Positions 9,478-19,412 of a stretch of 64,000 nucleotides of DNA are shown piece after piece. A program made the position numbers and the translations under genes. Below the pieces are notes generated by a model. That model saw nothing but the letters and a program-made list of their open reading frames with translations. It ran no database searches and was not told the origin of the DNA. This stretch comes from Rhodococcus sp. WMMA185. GTDB lineage: Bacteria; Actinomycetota; Actinomycetes; Mycobacteriales; Mycobacteriaceae. Numbering within the stretch: the stretch's first letter is position 1; every line of letters starts with the position of its first letter. The stretch spans positions 1,302,001 through 1,366,000 of the forward strand of contig NZ_CP017014.1 in NCBI RefSeq assembly GCF_001767395.1, written 5' to 3'.

Positions 9478-11436
9478 GTGCGCGCGGATCATGAAATCGA
9501 CCAGGGCCGAACGGATTTCTCGTGGGGGTTTCCGTTCAGTGCGATCGTCGGTCAGGAACAGTTGCGACTTGCACTCGTCCTCTGTGCGATTCATCCCGGA
9601 ATCGGCGGCGTCCTGGTTCGAGGTGAGAAGGGCACGGCGAAGTCGACTGTGGTCCGCGCCCTCACCGCATTGCTGCCCGCAGTCGAGGACGAGGGTGGGC
9701 CGCGACCGGCGCGGCTGATCGAATTGCCGATCGGGGCGACCGAGGATCGAGTCGTCGGCTCCCTTGACCTCGAGAAGGTCCTGCGGGACGGGGAGCATGC
9801 CTTTCAACCCGGTCTCCTGTCGGCAGCGCACCAAGGGGTTCTTTACGTCGACGAGGTCAACCTCCTGCACGACCACCTGGTCGACGTGATTCTCGACGCG
9901 GCGGCGATGGGTCGAGTCCACGTCGAGCGTGACGGCATCTCGCACTCGCATCCTGCCCGTTTCGTGCTTGTCGGCACCATGAACCCCGAAGAGGGTGAAT
10001 TGAGGCCACAACTGCTCGACCGGTTCGGACTGGCCGTCGACGTCGCGGCGTCGCGAGAGGTGGACGTGCGCATGGAAGTGATCCGGCGACGCCTCGACTT
10101 CGAGCGGGACCCTGCAAGTTTCGCGCAGCGGTACGCCGCCGAGGATGCCGCTTTCGCGGCCGCCATTCTCGAGGCTCGCGATCGGCTGGACGCGGTCGAA
10201 CTCGACGAGATCGAGTTACGTCGAATCGCTTCTGTTTGTGCTTCATTCGACGTGGACGGGATGCGGGCCGATCTGGTGCTGGCCCGGACCGCAACGGCAC
10301 ATGCCGCCTGGCGGGGCGCCCCGGCGGTCACAGCGGACGATGTCCGGGTAGCTGCGGAACTGACTCTGCCGCATCGCCGCCGCCGCGACCCGTTCGACGA
10401 ACCGGGCCTGGACCAGGAACAACTCGACGATGCGCTGCGTCAGGCCGACGAGGAGGCTTCGGCAGGCGCCGAGCAACCCTCTGAGCAGGAATTGGGAGCC
10501 GAGCCGAACGAAGCTGGGCCGAACGAAGCTGGGCGGAACGGTTCGAGAGGAGCTGACGGCGCCCCGGACGATCCCGATGACCCGGACGGACCGGGAGGCG
10601 GGTCGACGCCTCCAAGGCCGCCGGAGCGTCCGGCCGGGCCGACCGGCACCCAGTTCACCACCAAGTTGCTCGAGGTTCCCGGAGTCGGTGAAGGAGCACC
10701 GGGCCGGCGTTCCCGCTCGCGTTCCTCCCGTGGGCGCTCGGTGCGTTCCACACCGGATCAAGGTCACGGACTCCACCTGGTGGGCACGCTCTTCGCGGCG
10801 GCCGGTCAACAGATCGCCCGTGGTCGAACCACCGGTCGGATGATCCTGGACTCCGCTGATCTGCGCGGTGCGATCCGCGAGGGCCGTGAGGGCAATCTCG
10901 TGGTGTTCGTCGTGGATGCGTCGGGGTCGATGGCCGCCCGTGATCGGCTGTCGGCGGTAACCGGCGCCGTCGTCTCACTTCTACGTGATGCCTACCAGCG
11001 CCGGGACAAGGTCGCCGTGATCACGGTGCGCGGACGTTCGACAGAACTCGTCCTGCCGCCGACTTCGTCCGTCGATATCGCGGTTCGCCGCCTGCGCGGA
11101 ATGAAGACGGGTGGAAAATCACCTCTGGCGGAAGGTTTTCTGCGTGCCAGGGAGGTCGTGCTGCGGGAGCGTCTGCGCGATCCACAGCGGCGGGCTCTCG
11201 TCGTCGCCCTGACGGATGGGCGGGCGACGGGTGGCAAGGATGCGTTGCACCGGGCCAAGGTGGCTGCGGGGCTGATCGCCGAGAGCGATGTCGCCTCGGT
11301 GGTCGTCGATTGCGAGACGGGTATGGTCCGGCTCGGACTCGCCTCGGAGTTGGCCCGCTTGTTGCGAGGTGGATACGTCCGCCTCGGTGAACTGTCTGCC
11401 CAGCAGGTCGCGGGTGTCGTCCGCGCCGCGGCGTAA
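9478..11436 (+). CDS. Magnesium/cobalt chelatase-type AAA+ and VWA fusion protein
   Basis: A 652-aa protein combining the I and D subunit types of Mg/Co chelatases. The AAA+ module carries Walker [10 protein letters not shown] (49-57), Walker [12 protein letters not shown] and sensor region [21 protein letters not shown]. An acidic/Pro-rich linker (about 310-420) includes a doubled 5-residue repeat, GPNEA. The C-terminal VWA domain has a MIDAS motif [12 protein letters not shown] with Asp480. Such proteins power metal insertion with a CobN-type subunit, which is not in this window. GTG 9478 is chosen for AAGGGA six bases upstream. First gene after the riboswitch. Confidence 0.9.
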   Translation: MRADHEIDQGRTDFSWGFPFSAIVGQEQLRLALVLCAIHPGIGGVLVRGEKGTAKSTVVRALTALLPAVEDEGGPRPARLIELPIGATEDRVVGSLDLEKVLRDGEHAFQPGLLSAAHQGVLYVDEVNLLHDHLVDVILDAAAMGRVHVERDGISHSHPARFVLVGTMNPEEGELRPQLLDRFGLAVDVAASREVDVRMEVIRRRLDFERDPASFAQRYAAEDAAFAAAILEARDRLDAVELDEIELRRIASVCASFDVDGMRADLVLARTATAHAAWRGAPAVTADDVRVAAELTLPHRRRRDPFDEPGLDQEQLDDALRQADEEASAGAEQPSEQELGAEPNEAGPNEAGRNGSRGADGAPDDPDDPDGPGGGSTPPRPPERPAGPTGTQFTTKLLEVPGVGEGAPGRRSRSRSSRGRSVRSTPDQGHGLHLVGTLFAAAGQQIARGRTTGRMILDSADLRGAIREGREGNLVVFVVDASGSMAARDRLSAVTGAVVSLLRDAYQRRDKVAVITVRGRSTELVLPPTSSVDIAVRRLRGMKTGGKSPLAEGFLRAREVVLRERLRDPQRRALVVALTDGRATGGKDALHRAKVAAGLIAESDVASVVVDCETGMVRLGLASELARLLRGGYVRLGELSAQQVAGVVRAAA

Positions 11437-11468
11437 CCCACACGCGATTCGGTAGGAGAAGGCGAGAC

Positions 11469-12083
11469 ATGCCCAAGGGTGTTCCCGAGAACGTTCCGAA
11501 CGACGGCCTGACGACACGGCAGCGTCGCAACATGCCCGTGCTCGCAGTTCACACCGGAGCTGGGAAGGGTAAGTCGACGGCGGCGTTCGGCATGGCATTG
11601 CGCGCGTGGAACCAGGGCTTCGACATCGGGGTGTTCCAATTCGTCAAGAGCGCCAAGTGGAAGGTGGGGGAGGAAGCCGCTTTCCGTGCCCTAGGGCAAC
11701 TGCACGAGGACACCGGCGTCGGTGGCGCAGTGCAGTGGCACAAGATGGGTGAAGGCTGGTCGTGGACGCGCAAACGGGGCAGCGAGGAAGATCACGCTGC
11801 CGCGGCCGCCGACGGGTGGCGCGAGATCGCCCGCCGGCTGGCCTCCGAGGAACACCGCTTCTACGTGCTCGACGAGTTCACGTACCCGCTGAAGTGGGGG
11901 TGGGTGGATGTCGACGAGGTGGTCGAGGTGCTGCGGGACCGCCCCGGACACCAGCACGTGGTGATCACGGGTCGGGACGCGCCGAAGGCACTGATCGAGG
12001 CGGCGGATCTGGTGACGGAGATGACCAAGATCACTCACCCGATGGACGCAGGCCGAAAAGGCCAGCGAGGCATCGAGTGGTGA
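11469..12083 (+). CDS. cobO: Cob(I)yrinic acid a,c-diamide adenosyltransferase
   Basis: Transfers the 5'-deoxyadenosyl group of ATP to reduced corrinoid cobalt. The 204-aa protein shows the P-loop GAGKGKST (30-37), VFQFVKSAKWKVGEE, WTRKRGSEEDHAAA and YVLDEFTYPLKWGWVD, all typical of the CobO/BtuR family, and ends with TKITHPMDAGRKGQRGIEW as is usual. A strong GGAGAAGG precedes ATG 11469. The stop overlaps the cobB GTG start, so translation is probably coupled. Confidence 0.95.
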   Translation: MPKGVPENVPNDGLTTRQRRNMPVLAVHTGAGKGKSTAAFGMALRAWNQGFDIGVFQFVKSAKWKVGEEAAFRALGQLHEDTGVGGAVQWHKMGEGWSWTRKRGSEEDHAAAAADGWREIARRLASEEHRFYVLDEFTYPLKWGWVDVDEVVEVLRDRPGHQHVVITGRDAPKALIEAADLVTEMTKITHPMDAGRKGQRGIEW

Positions 12084-13531
12084 CCACGCTCGACGCAACT
12101 CCGGCGGTGGTCATCGCGGCGCCGGCATCGGGAAGTGGAAAGACTACTGTTGCAACAGGATTGATTGGAGCGCTGCGTGAGTCGGGCCGGGCGGTGGCAC
12201 CGTTCAAGGTCGGCCCCGACTACATAGACCCCGGCTATCACGGGCTTGCCGCACGGCGGCCCGGCCGTAACCTCGATCCGGTGTTGGTGGGCACATCGCG
12301 GATCGCCCCGCTGTTTCGTCACGGTAGTTCCGGTTGTGACATCGCGGTGGTCGAGGGTGTCATGGGACTGTTCGACGGCAAGATCGACGCGGGGTCTGTC
12401 GAACCCTCGGCCGAGGGCTCGACAGCCCAAGTGGCGTCGCTGCTCGGTGCGCCCGTGGTGCTCGTGGTCGACGCGCGAGGGCACAGCCAGAGCCTGGCGG
12501 CAGTGCTGCACGGCTTCTCTACTTACGACTCCGGGGTGCGAATCGGCGGTGTGATTCTCAACAGGGTCGGGAGTGCGCGGCACGAGCAGGTGCTGAGGCA
12601 GGCGTGCGAGCGCGTCGGGCTGCCGGTGCTCGGTGTGGTGCCGCGCATGGCCGAACTCGAGGTTCCGTCCCGTCACCTCGGTCTGATCCCGGCGGTCGAA
12701 CACGGTGCCGCTGCGGTGAACGCTGTCGACGCGATGACCCGCCTCGCCGCGGGCCACCTCGATCTGTCCGCGATCTGTGCGCTCGCGTCCTCGACTGTCG
12801 ACGGTCCGTCGTGGGATCCCGCTGCAGAGGTCGGATTGATTCCATCCGGCGGTCGGCCGCTCGTGGCGATGGCGGGTGGTCGGGCCTTCACGTTCGGGTA
12901 CGCCGAACATCGAGAACTCCTCGATGCGGCAGGCGCAGAGGTGGTCACGTTCGACCCGTTGCACGACGAGTTGCCGGTAGGCACGTGCGGCGTGGTCCTT
13001 CCCGGTGGGTTCCCCGAGGAATACGCGACCACGCTTGCCGAGAACACCGCACTGTTGACGCAGATACGAGAGTGTGCGGCCGCGGGAGCGCCGATCCACG
13101 CGGAGTGTGCGGGTCTGCTGTACCTTGCGCGCAACCTGGACGGCCAGGCGATGGCTTCGGTGATCGGGGTCGATGCATCGTTCGGGGCGCGCCTGACGTT
13201 GGGCTATCGCGACGCGGTCGCACTGACGGATTCGTCACTTTTCACCGCGGGACAGCGGGTGGTCGGTCACGAGTTTCATCGCACCTCCGTCGCCGACTCG
13301 GTGTCTGGTCGAGACTCGGTGTCTGGTCGAGACTCGGTGACCGGGGGAGACTCGGGGGACACAAGATTCGCTCCTGCCTGGGGTTGGAGACCTTGGGATG
13401 GTCCGGCCGCCATCGAGGGGTTCGTGGGCGACGGTGTGCATGCGTCCTACTTGCACACGCACCCTGCGGGTCACCCGTTGGCAATCGCCCGATTCGTCGC
13501 CGCCGCGCGCGCGTTCTCCGCTCGTGGCTGA
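12080..13531 (+). CDS. cobB: Cobyrinic acid a,c-diamide synthase
   Basis: Amidates the a and c acetamide side chains using ATP and glutamine. In 483 aa: an N-terminal ATPase domain with P-loop APASGSGKTT (about 13-22) and FKVGPDYIDPGYH, then a glutaminase domain with GGFPEEYA and nucleophile Cys343 in HAECAGLLYL, and a late His in HASYLHTHPAGHP. An insertion of roughly 20 residues (DSVSGRDSVSGRDSVTGGDS) after EFHRTSVA comes from an 18-bp tandem repeat and lies near the active-site His of the glutaminase fold. Start GTG 12080 overlaps the cobO stop (GTGA). Confidence 0.94.
   Translation: MTTLDATPAVVIAAPASGSGKTTVATGLIGALRESGRAVAPFKVGPDYIDPGYHGLAARRPGRNLDPVLVGTSRIAPLFRHGSSGCDIAVVEGVMGLFDGKIDAGSVEPSAEGSTAQVASLLGAPVVLVVDARGHSQSLAAVLHGFSTYDSGVRIGGVILNRVGSARHEQVLRQACERVGLPVLGVVPRMAELEVPSRHLGLIPAVEHGAAAVNAVDAMTRLAAGHLDLSAICALASSTVDGPSWDPAAEVGLIPSGGRPLVAMAGGRAFTFGYAEHRELLDAAGAEVVTFDPLHDELPVGTCGVVLPGGFPEEYATTLAENTALLTQIRECAAAGAPIHAECAGLLYLARNLDGQAMASVIGVDASFGARLTLGYRDAVALTDSSLFTAGQRVVGHEFHRTSVADSVSGRDSVSGRDSVTGGDSGDTRFAPAWGWRPWDGPAAIEGFVGDGVHASYLHTHPAGHPLAIARFVAAARAFSARG
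13295..13366. repeat. 18-bp tandem repeat inside cobB
   Basis: Copies of GACTCGGTGTCTGGTCGA begin at 13295, 13313, 13331 and 13349, the last two degenerate. The unit keeps the reading frame and encodes DSVSGR. Its reverse complement resembles the 17-bp repeat located 550 bp downstream. Confidence 0.85.
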
Positions 13532-13904
13532 CATCTGCGTCGGCATCGGGTTCCGTGCCGGGGCCGGCGGCGACGATATCGTCGCCGCGGTCCGGCAGCT
13601 GCTGGCCTCCGCCAAGTTGGATTCGGACGCATCTCTTCGTTGCTTCTGCACTTTGGACCGCAAGGCGAGCGAACCCGCGGTGCTGGGCGCTGCGGCGGTG
13701 TGGGGGATTCCGGTCCTGGGATTCGGTGCCGGAGATCTCGCCCGGGTCACGGTTCCGAATCCGTCGAACCGGGTGCGTGCGGAGACAGGATCGCCGAGTG
13801 TGGCGGAAGCGGCGGCTGTGCTCGGTGCGCGGGGTGGGCCCCTGATCGTGACCAAGTCGTCAGGGAATGGCGTCGCCGTCGCGGCTGCCCGTAGAGTTCC
13901 ATAG
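13524..13904 (+). CDS. CobE/CbiG C-terminal-type cobalamin biosynthesis protein
   Basis: A 126-aa protein consisting only of the CobE/CbiG C-terminal fold. It has ADICVGIGFRAGAGGDDIVAAV at the start, LDRKASEPAVLGAAAVWGIPVLGF in the middle and GGPLIVTKSSGNGVAVAAAR at the end. Family members act in the corrin ring stage (the CbiG form opens the lactone of precorrin-5A; the role of free CobE is less clear). GTG 13524 overlaps the last eight bases of cobB, consistent with coupled expression. Tandem 17-bp repeats begin right at its stop. Confidence 0.82.
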   Translation: MADICVGIGFRAGAGGDDIVAAVRQLLASAKLDSDASLRCFCTLDRKASEPAVLGAAAVWGIPVLGFGAGDLARVTVPNPSNRVRAETGSPSVAEAAAVLGARGGPLIVTKSSGNGVAVAAARRVP

Positions 13905-13985
13905 GCTCGAAACGACGCCGGGTTCGAAACGACACCGGGTTCGAATGGACACCGGGTTCGAAACGACACTGGGTTCGAAGAAGAC
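13901..13985. repeat. 17-bp tandem repeat between cobE-like gene and cobA
   Basis: Three good copies of CCGGGTTCGAAACGACA start at 13918, 13935 and 13952, flanked by diverged copies at 13901 and 13969. Each contains the palindromic core TTCGAA. It occupies nearly all of the gap before the cobA ribosome site (AGGAGA at 14001). Confidence 0.88.
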
Positions 13986-14013
13986 AGTTGCACAATTTTC
14001 AGGAGAACGGGGA

Positions 14014-15246
14014 GTGCGCGTGCCTGCTGCCACCGGAGACGAGACCAACTACCTGGTCGGACTCAACCTGGCCGGTCGCCGAGTGGTCGTAGTTGGCGGC
14101 GGAACGGTGGCGCAGCGCAGGCTCGGAACGCTCGTTGCCTCGGGCGCACGCGTTCATCTGATCAGTCGCGCGGTCACGCCGGCGGTCGAGGGAATGGCCA
14201 CGGCTGGGCAGATCACGCTGGAACTGCGCGAATTCCGAGACGGCGACCTCGACGGAGCTTGGTATGCCATCGCCTGCACCGACGAACCCGAGACCAATGC
14301 GGCGATCGTCGCCGAGGCCGAGCGCAATCGGATCTTCTGTGTCCGGGCCGACAATGCCCGTCGTGGCACGGCGGTCACACCGGCGAGCGCTCGATACGAC
14401 GGCATGAGTATCGGCGTCCTGGCTGGAGGCGACCACAGGCGGTCCGCGTCTGTGCGAACAGCGTTGGTGGAGGGTCTGCAGTCGGGCACAGTCGCCGACA
14501 CCGCCGAGCCGCCGGCGGCCGGCGTCGCACTCGTCGGTGGAGGACCGGGCGATCCCGACCTGATCACGGTGCGTGGCCGGCGTCTCCTCGCCCGTGCGGA
14601 CGTCGTGGTAGCGGACCGCCTGGCACCGCCGGAGTTGCTCGCCGAACTGGGACCGGACGTCGAGGTGATCGACGCCGCGAAGATCCCGTACGGTCGCGCG
14701 ATGGCACAGGAAGCGATCAACGCCACACTCATCGAGAACGCGAGGGCCGGAAAGTTCGTCGTTCGCCTCAAAGGCGGCGATCCGTACGTCTTCGGGCGGG
14801 GGTACGAGGAGGTCGAGGCGTGTGCCGCGGCGGGTGTTCCGGTGACTGTCGTTCCCGGAATCACCAGCGCGATTTCGGTCCCGTCTGCGGCAGGCATTCC
14901 GGTGACACATCGAGGCGTCACTCACGAGTTCGTCGTCGTCAGCGGCCACGTAGCACCTGACCATCCTGATTCCCTCGTCGACTGGTCCGCGCTCGCCCGG
15001 TTGAAGGGCACCATTGTGTTGTTGATGGCCGTCGAGCGCATCGAGGCCTTCGCGACGGCGTTGATGCGGGGCGGGCGTGCTGCCGCTACACCGGTCACGG
15101 TCGTTCAGGAGGGCACATTGCGAACACAACGTACGCTGCGCGCCGATCTCGAGACCGTCGCGGCTCGGGTCAAAGAAGAGCAAATCCGTCCGCCTGCCAT
15201 CGTGGTGATCGGACCGGTCGCCGGGTTTTCTGTGGACGCTGGGTAA
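14014..15246 (+). CDS. cysG: Siroheme synthase-type fusion: precorrin-2 dehydrogenase plus uroporphyrinogen-III C-methyltransferase
   Basis: A 410-aa bifunctional enzyme. Residues about 10-155 form the NAD-binding precorrin-2 dehydrogenase/ferrochelatase-like part (LAGRRVVVVGGGTVAQRRLG). From about 170 comes the SAM-dependent methyltransferase with VALVGGGPGDPDLITVRG, RLKGGDPYVFGRGYEE, VPGITSAISVPSAAGIPVTHRG and HEFVVVSGH. It makes precorrin-2 for cobalamin and siroheme. GTG 14014 has AGGAG eight bases upstream; GTG 14020 is a second possibility. Also called cobA in other genomes. It ends the cob cluster and is followed at once by efpA. Confidence 0.93.
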   Translation: MRVPAATGDETNYLVGLNLAGRRVVVVGGGTVAQRRLGTLVASGARVHLISRAVTPAVEGMATAGQITLELREFRDGDLDGAWYAIACTDEPETNAAIVAEAERNRIFCVRADNARRGTAVTPASARYDGMSIGVLAGGDHRRSASVRTALVEGLQSGTVADTAEPPAAGVALVGGGPGDPDLITVRGRRLLARADVVVADRLAPPELLAELGPDVEVIDAAKIPYGRAMAQEAINATLIENARAGKFVVRLKGGDPYVFGRGYEEVEACAAAGVPVTVVPGITSAISVPSAAGIPVTHRGVTHEFVVVSGHVAPDHPDSLVDWSALARLKGTIVLLMAVERIEAFATALMRGGRAAATPVTVVQEGTLRTQRTLRADLETVAARVKEEQIRPPAIVVIGPVAGFSVDAG

Positions 15247-15257
15247 CGTGATCGACC

Positions 15258-16769
15258 GTGTCTGACTCCCGAGTACCTGAAACCGAATCAGCGTCGGATG
15301 TTGCTTCGCCGAAGATTCCAGTGACCCCCACCGCAGCTACCCGCGTGATGGGTCTGGCCATCATCGTGCTCAGTGGACTTCAGATGATGGTGGTGCTCGA
15401 CGGCACCGTCGCGAACCTGGCGCTCGCACCTCTGCAGGAGGATCTGGGCCTCAGCGACAGCGGCCGCAACTGGGTGCTCACGTCGTATGCACTGGCGTTC
15501 GGCGGTCTCATGCTGCTCGGTGGCCGACTCGGGGACGCCTTCGGCCGGAAGAAGATGTTCATCTTCGGTGTCGCGCTCTTCACTGTCGCGTCGCTGCTGT
15601 GCGGCCTGGCAATGGGTGAGCTCATGCTGGTCGCTGCCCGATTCCTCCAGGGTGCCGGAGCGGCGGTCGCATCACCGACGGCGTTGGCACTGGTCGCAAC
15701 CACCTTCGCTGCGGGGCCCGCACGCAACCAGGCCATTGCAATCTTCGCAGCCATGACAGGAATCGGATCGATCGCCGGTCTGGTCATCGGCGGCGCGCTC
15801 ACCGAGGTGTCCTGGCGTCTGATCTTCCTGATCAACGTGCCTATAGGTGCGGCCATCGTGATCTGCGCGGTCATCGCACTCGAGGAGACCGTGCGAGAGC
15901 GCCTTGCCCTTGACGTGCGGGGCGCGGTGCTGGCAACGATCGCGGCGACCGGCGTGGTGTTCGCGCTCACTGAAGGCCCGGAACTCGGTTGGACCAGTCC
16001 GTACGTGATCGGTTCCCTGGTTGGCGGCCTGATGTTGTTCGGTCTGTTTCTCTACGTGGAGCGCACCGCCGACAACCCGCTGCTGCCGTTCTCGTTGTTC
16101 GCAGACAAGAATCGGGTCGCGACCTTGGTGGCGATCTTCTTCGCGGGCGCGGTGATGTTCACCGTCGCGGCGTTTGTCGCGTTGTTCGTCCAAGACATCC
16201 TCGGTTACAGCCCCCTGGAGGCGGGTCTGGGCTTCATTCCGTTCGCGTTCGGACTGGGGGCTGCTGCGGCGCTCGCTTCCAGGCTCGCAGTGCGAATTCA
16301 ACCCCGGTGGCTGGTGATCACGGGCGCACTGATCATGGTCGTCGGACTGCTCTACGGTTCCACACTCGACGACTCGGCCACCTACCTCGCAGACCTGTTC
16401 CCGCCCATCATCGGAATCGGTTTCGGCGTCGGACTTGCCGTCGTTCCCCTCCCGCTGTGCGCGATTGCAGGCGTGCCGGAGACGGAGATCGGTCCGATCG
16501 CCGCCATCGCCCAGGTCGCGCAGACCCTCGGCGGGCCCCTTGCTCTCGCGGTTGTCGGTGCGATGGCCACCTCGCGCACACTGGCGCTCGGCGGTATCTC
16601 GGGGAAGGTGGCCGAGTTGACCCCGGCTCAGCTCGAAGCCCTCGGAGAGGGGTATACCTTCGCGCTCGTAGGCAGCGCAGGCTGCGCTCTGATCGCAGGT
16701 GCAGCCGCATTGTTCATCCGCTTCACCCCGCAGCAGGTCGCCCAGGCTCAGGCTGCGCAGCAGACGTAA
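15258..16769 (+). CDS. efpA: MFS drug-efflux transporter, EfpA/EmrB-QacA family
   Basis: A 503-aa, roughly 14-helix proton-driven exporter in the cytoplasmic membrane. Seen in the sequence: VVLDGTVANLALAPLQEDLGLS at helix 1, GGRLGDAFGRKKMF (MFS motif A, loop 2-3), AARFLQGAGAAVASPTAL, and GSIAGLVIGGALTEVSWRLIFLINVPIG (motif C region). Position beside the siroheme gene and proS matches mycobacterial efpA. The GTG at 15258 is only 11 bp after cysG. Known members export drugs; the physiological substrate is not evident here. It converges with yaaA. Confidence 0.92.
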   Translation: MSDSRVPETESASDVASPKIPVTPTAATRVMGLAIIVLSGLQMMVVLDGTVANLALAPLQEDLGLSDSGRNWVLTSYALAFGGLMLLGGRLGDAFGRKKMFIFGVALFTVASLLCGLAMGELMLVAARFLQGAGAAVASPTALALVATTFAAGPARNQAIAIFAAMTGIGSIAGLVIGGALTEVSWRLIFLINVPIGAAIVICAVIALEETVRERLALDVRGAVLATIAATGVVFALTEGPELGWTSPYVIGSLVGGLMLFGLFLYVERTADNPLLPFSLFADKNRVATLVAIFFAGAVMFTVAAFVALFVQDILGYSPLEAGLGFIPFAFGLGAAAALASRLAVRIQPRWLVITGALIMVVGLLYGSTLDDSATYLADLFPPIIGIGFGVGLAVVPLPLCAIAGVPETEIGPIAAIAQVAQTLGGPLALAVVGAMATSRTLALGGISGKVAELTPAQLEALGEGYTFALVGSAGCALIAGAAALFIRFTPQQVAQAQAAQQT

Positions 16770-16784
16770 GAGCCCGCGCCTCGG

Positions 16785-17528
16785 TCAGGCGGTGAGAATG
16801 ATCAGCTCATTCTCGGCCGCCACCTCGACGCGCAATCCCGCCTTCGACGCGACGCGTGCAACGCCGTGGACGTCCGTCGGTTCCGCCCGCGAGACGGCGA
16901 GGGCGCGGGCCAGCAGCCCCTTGTGATGCTTGTTGAAATGGCTGACGACGCTGCGGGTGCCATCGGGCTTTTCGGTGAGCACTGTCGCAATCACGGCTTC
17001 TGGGACCGGACCGAGTTGCTGGTATGCGCTCGACCGGAGATCGACGACGAGTCCGTCTGCCTCCCCGGCGATCGCCCTGCTCAGTTCCGGCTTCCACAGT
17101 GACCGGAGGGTGCCGAGCCCGGGGATCTTGGACCCGCCGGACAGGCGGTAGGCGGGAATGGGGTCCCCCGCGCGGACGGCGCCGAACAAGGCCGAGCCGA
17201 TCGCGAGTCGCGAGTGTGCCTTCGCCTTCTGGGCCCTGGTGAACGACTTCGCGTCGAGGGCATCGAACAGGACACCCGTGTAGCGGTCGAGTGCCGGCCG
17301 GGTGGGGGAGAGCCACAGCTTGGCGTTCCGCTCGATCTCGTCCATCTGGGTGGGGCCGAGGCCGAGCGCGCTCTGGGAAGCTTCCACATCAGCAGCCAGC
17401 GTGACCAGCGCGTCAACCAGCGTCTCGCGTGTTTCGGTGAGCTCCGGCATGGACAACTCACCCAGATCGAGGGGCGCGTCGGAACCGCCGTCGGACTTGG
17501 TTTCGGACGGAGGGAGTATCACCAGCAC
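16785..17528 (-). CDS. yaaA: Peroxide-stress protein YaaA (DUF328/UPF0246)
   Basis: A 247-aa protein starting MLVILPPSETKSDGG, the invariant N-terminus of this family. KAKAHSRLAIGSALFGAVRAGDPIPAYRLSGGSK and NKHHKGLLARALA are further conserved stretches. In E. coli the protein limits DNA damage after H2O2 by lowering free iron and binds DNA; that role is only inferred here. Single gene between efpA (convergent) and proS (divergent). Confidence 0.88.
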   Translation of the reverse strand: MLVILPPSETKSDGGSDAPLDLGELSMPELTETRETLVDALVTLAADVEASQSALGLGPTQMDEIERNAKLWLSPTRPALDRYTGVLFDALDAKSFTRAQKAKAHSRLAIGSALFGAVRAGDPIPAYRLSGGSKIPGLGTLRSLWKPELSRAIAGEADGLVVDLRSSAYQQLGPVPEAVIATVLTEKPDGTRSVVSHFNKHHKGLLARALAVSRAEPTDVHGVARVASKAGLRVEVAAENELIILTA

Positions 17529-17600
17529 GCACGAAACCCTACCGTCGCTCGGTGAGGCAGTGCGGACCGAGCCGGACCCCGGCGACTATTCTGACTTTCC

Positions 17601-19346
17601 GTGATTACCCGCCTGTCCCACCTGTTCCTCCGCACTTTGCGCGACGACCCCGCCGACGCTGAGGTTCCCAGCCACAAGCTGCTGGTCCGCGCCGGCTACG
17701 TGCGCAGGGTCGCACCCGGTGTGTACTCGTGGTTGCCCTTGGGTCTGCGCGTGCTGCGCGAGGTCGAGCGGGTGGTGCGCGAAGAGATGAACGCGATCGG
17801 TGCCCAGGAGATTTCTCTGCCCGCTCTTCTTCCCCGGGAACCGTACGAGGCATCCAACCGGTGGACCGAGTACGGAGACGGACTGTTTCGGCTGAAGGAC
17901 CGCAAGGGCGGCGACTACCTGCTCGGCCCCACACACGAGGAGCTGTTCGCCCTCACAGTCAAGGGCGAGTACAACTCGTACAAGGATTTCCCGGTCACGC
18001 TCTACCAGGTGCAGACGAAGTACCGCGACGAGGAGCGTCCTCGGGCAGGGATCCTGCGCGGCCGTGAGTTCGTGATGAAAGATTCCTACTCCTTCGACCT
18101 CACCGACGAGGGGCTGTCCGCGTCGTACCAGGCCCATCGCGACGCCTACGAGAAGATCTTCACCCGACTCGGCATCGACTATGTGATCGTGTCTGCCACA
18201 TCCGGAGCAATGGGTGGCAGCGCTTCCGAGGAATTCCTGGCTGAAAGCGAGATCGGTGAGGACACTTATGTCCGATGCCTCGAGTCCGGATATGCCGCGA
18301 ATGTCGAAGCGGTGAAAACCCCTGCTCCCGAGCCCATTCCCTTCGACAGCCAGGCCGCGGCGCAGGTGTACGACACACCGGGCACTCCCACGATCGCGAC
18401 TCTGGTCGACTGGGCCAACGACGCCGGTCTCGACCGAACCGTCACGGCTGCTGACACACTCAAGAACGTCATCGTCAAGACTCGGCAACCCGGCGGCAAG
18501 TGGGAACTGCTCGGGATCGGTATCCCCGGTGACCGCGAGGTGGACGACAAGCGGCTCGGCGCCTCTCTCGAACCCGCGGAGTTCGAACTGCTCACCGAGG
18601 CCGATTTCGAAGCCAACCCCTTCCTCGTGAAGGGCTACATCGGGCCGAAGGCGCTGCAGGAAAACGGGGTTCGCTATCTCGTCGACCCCCGGGTCGTCGA
18701 TGGAACCAGCTGGATCACCGGTGCCGACGAGATGGGCAAACACGTGGTCGGCCTTGTTGCTGGGCGCGATTTCACGCCGGACGGAACCATCGAGGCCGCC
18801 GAGGTGCGAGAAGGCGACCCGTCGCCTGACGGCGCCGGTGCTCTCGTTGCCGCACGTGGCATCGAGATCGGTCACGTCTTTCAGCTCGGGCGTAAGTACA
18901 CCGACGTCTTCAGCGTCGACGTCCTCGGTGAGAACGGCAAGCCCGTTCGTCCCACGATGGGGTCCTACGGAGTCGGCGTGTCCCGACTCGTTGCGGTCAT
19001 CGCGGAACAGCACCACGACGACAAGGGTCTTCGCTGGCCGTCGGAGGTTTCACCGGCCGACGTCCACGTCGTCATTGCCAACAAGGACGATAACGCCCGC
19101 GCGGGCGCGGAGGGACTTGCGAGCGCACTCGACGAGGCGGGCCTCGAGGTCATCCTCGATGACCGCAAGGCCTCGCCCGGAGTGAAGTTCAAGGATTCCG
19201 AACTGCTCGGTATCCCGCTCGTGGTGGTCGTCGGCCGCGGTTGGAGCGAGGGCATGGTGGAGGTACGTGACCGTTTCACGGGAACGAGCCGAGAGGTGGC
19301 CGTCGATGCAGCGTGTGATGAGATCGTCAAGACCGCGAGACGGTAA
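17601..19346 (+). CDS. proS: Prolyl-tRNA synthetase, bacterial type
   Basis: Class II synthetase of 581 aa. Motif 1 region [26 protein letters not shown], motif 2 [27 protein letters not shown], an insertion (about 220-400) of the YbaK-like editing domain with the Lys-containing [10 protein letters not shown], motif 3 [13 protein letters not shown], and the C-terminal anticodon-binding domain ([17 protein letters not shown]...[14 protein letters not shown]). Size and layout are those of the prokaryote-like, editing-competent ProRS. GTG 17601; divergent from yaaA by 72 bp. Confidence 0.96.
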   Translation: MITRLSHLFLRTLRDDPADAEVPSHKLLVRAGYVRRVAPGVYSWLPLGLRVLREVERVVREEMNAIGAQEISLPALLPREPYEASNRWTEYGDGLFRLKDRKGGDYLLGPTHEELFALTVKGEYNSYKDFPVTLYQVQTKYRDEERPRAGILRGREFVMKDSYSFDLTDEGLSASYQAHRDAYEKIFTRLGIDYVIVSATSGAMGGSASEEFLAESEIGEDTYVRCLESGYAANVEAVKTPAPEPIPFDSQAAAQVYDTPGTPTIATLVDWANDAGLDRTVTAADTLKNVIVKTRQPGGKWELLGIGIPGDREVDDKRLGASLEPAEFELLTEADFEANPFLVKGYIGPKALQENGVRYLVDPRVVDGTSWITGADEMGKHVVGLVAGRDFTPDGTIEAAEVREGDPSPDGAGALVAARGIEIGHVFQLGRKYTDVFSVDVLGENGKPVRPTMGSYGVGVSRLVAVIAEQHHDDKGLRWPSEVSPADVHVVIANKDDNARAGAEGLASALDEAGLEVILDDRKASPGVKFKDSELLGIPLVVVVGRGWSEGMVEVRDRFTGTSREVAVDAACDEIVKTARR

Positions 19347-19412
19347 GCCCGAACGCAGGCGTTTCGCCCGAACTGCTAGCGTGGCTTGACATATCTCGAC
19401 GAAAGGCATGCT

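Noticed and set aside
12604..13845. 413-aa overlapping plus-strand ORF across cobB and the cobE-like gene
   Set aside because: Arg/Gly-rich composition without domains; it is a shadow frame of the two genes beneath it.
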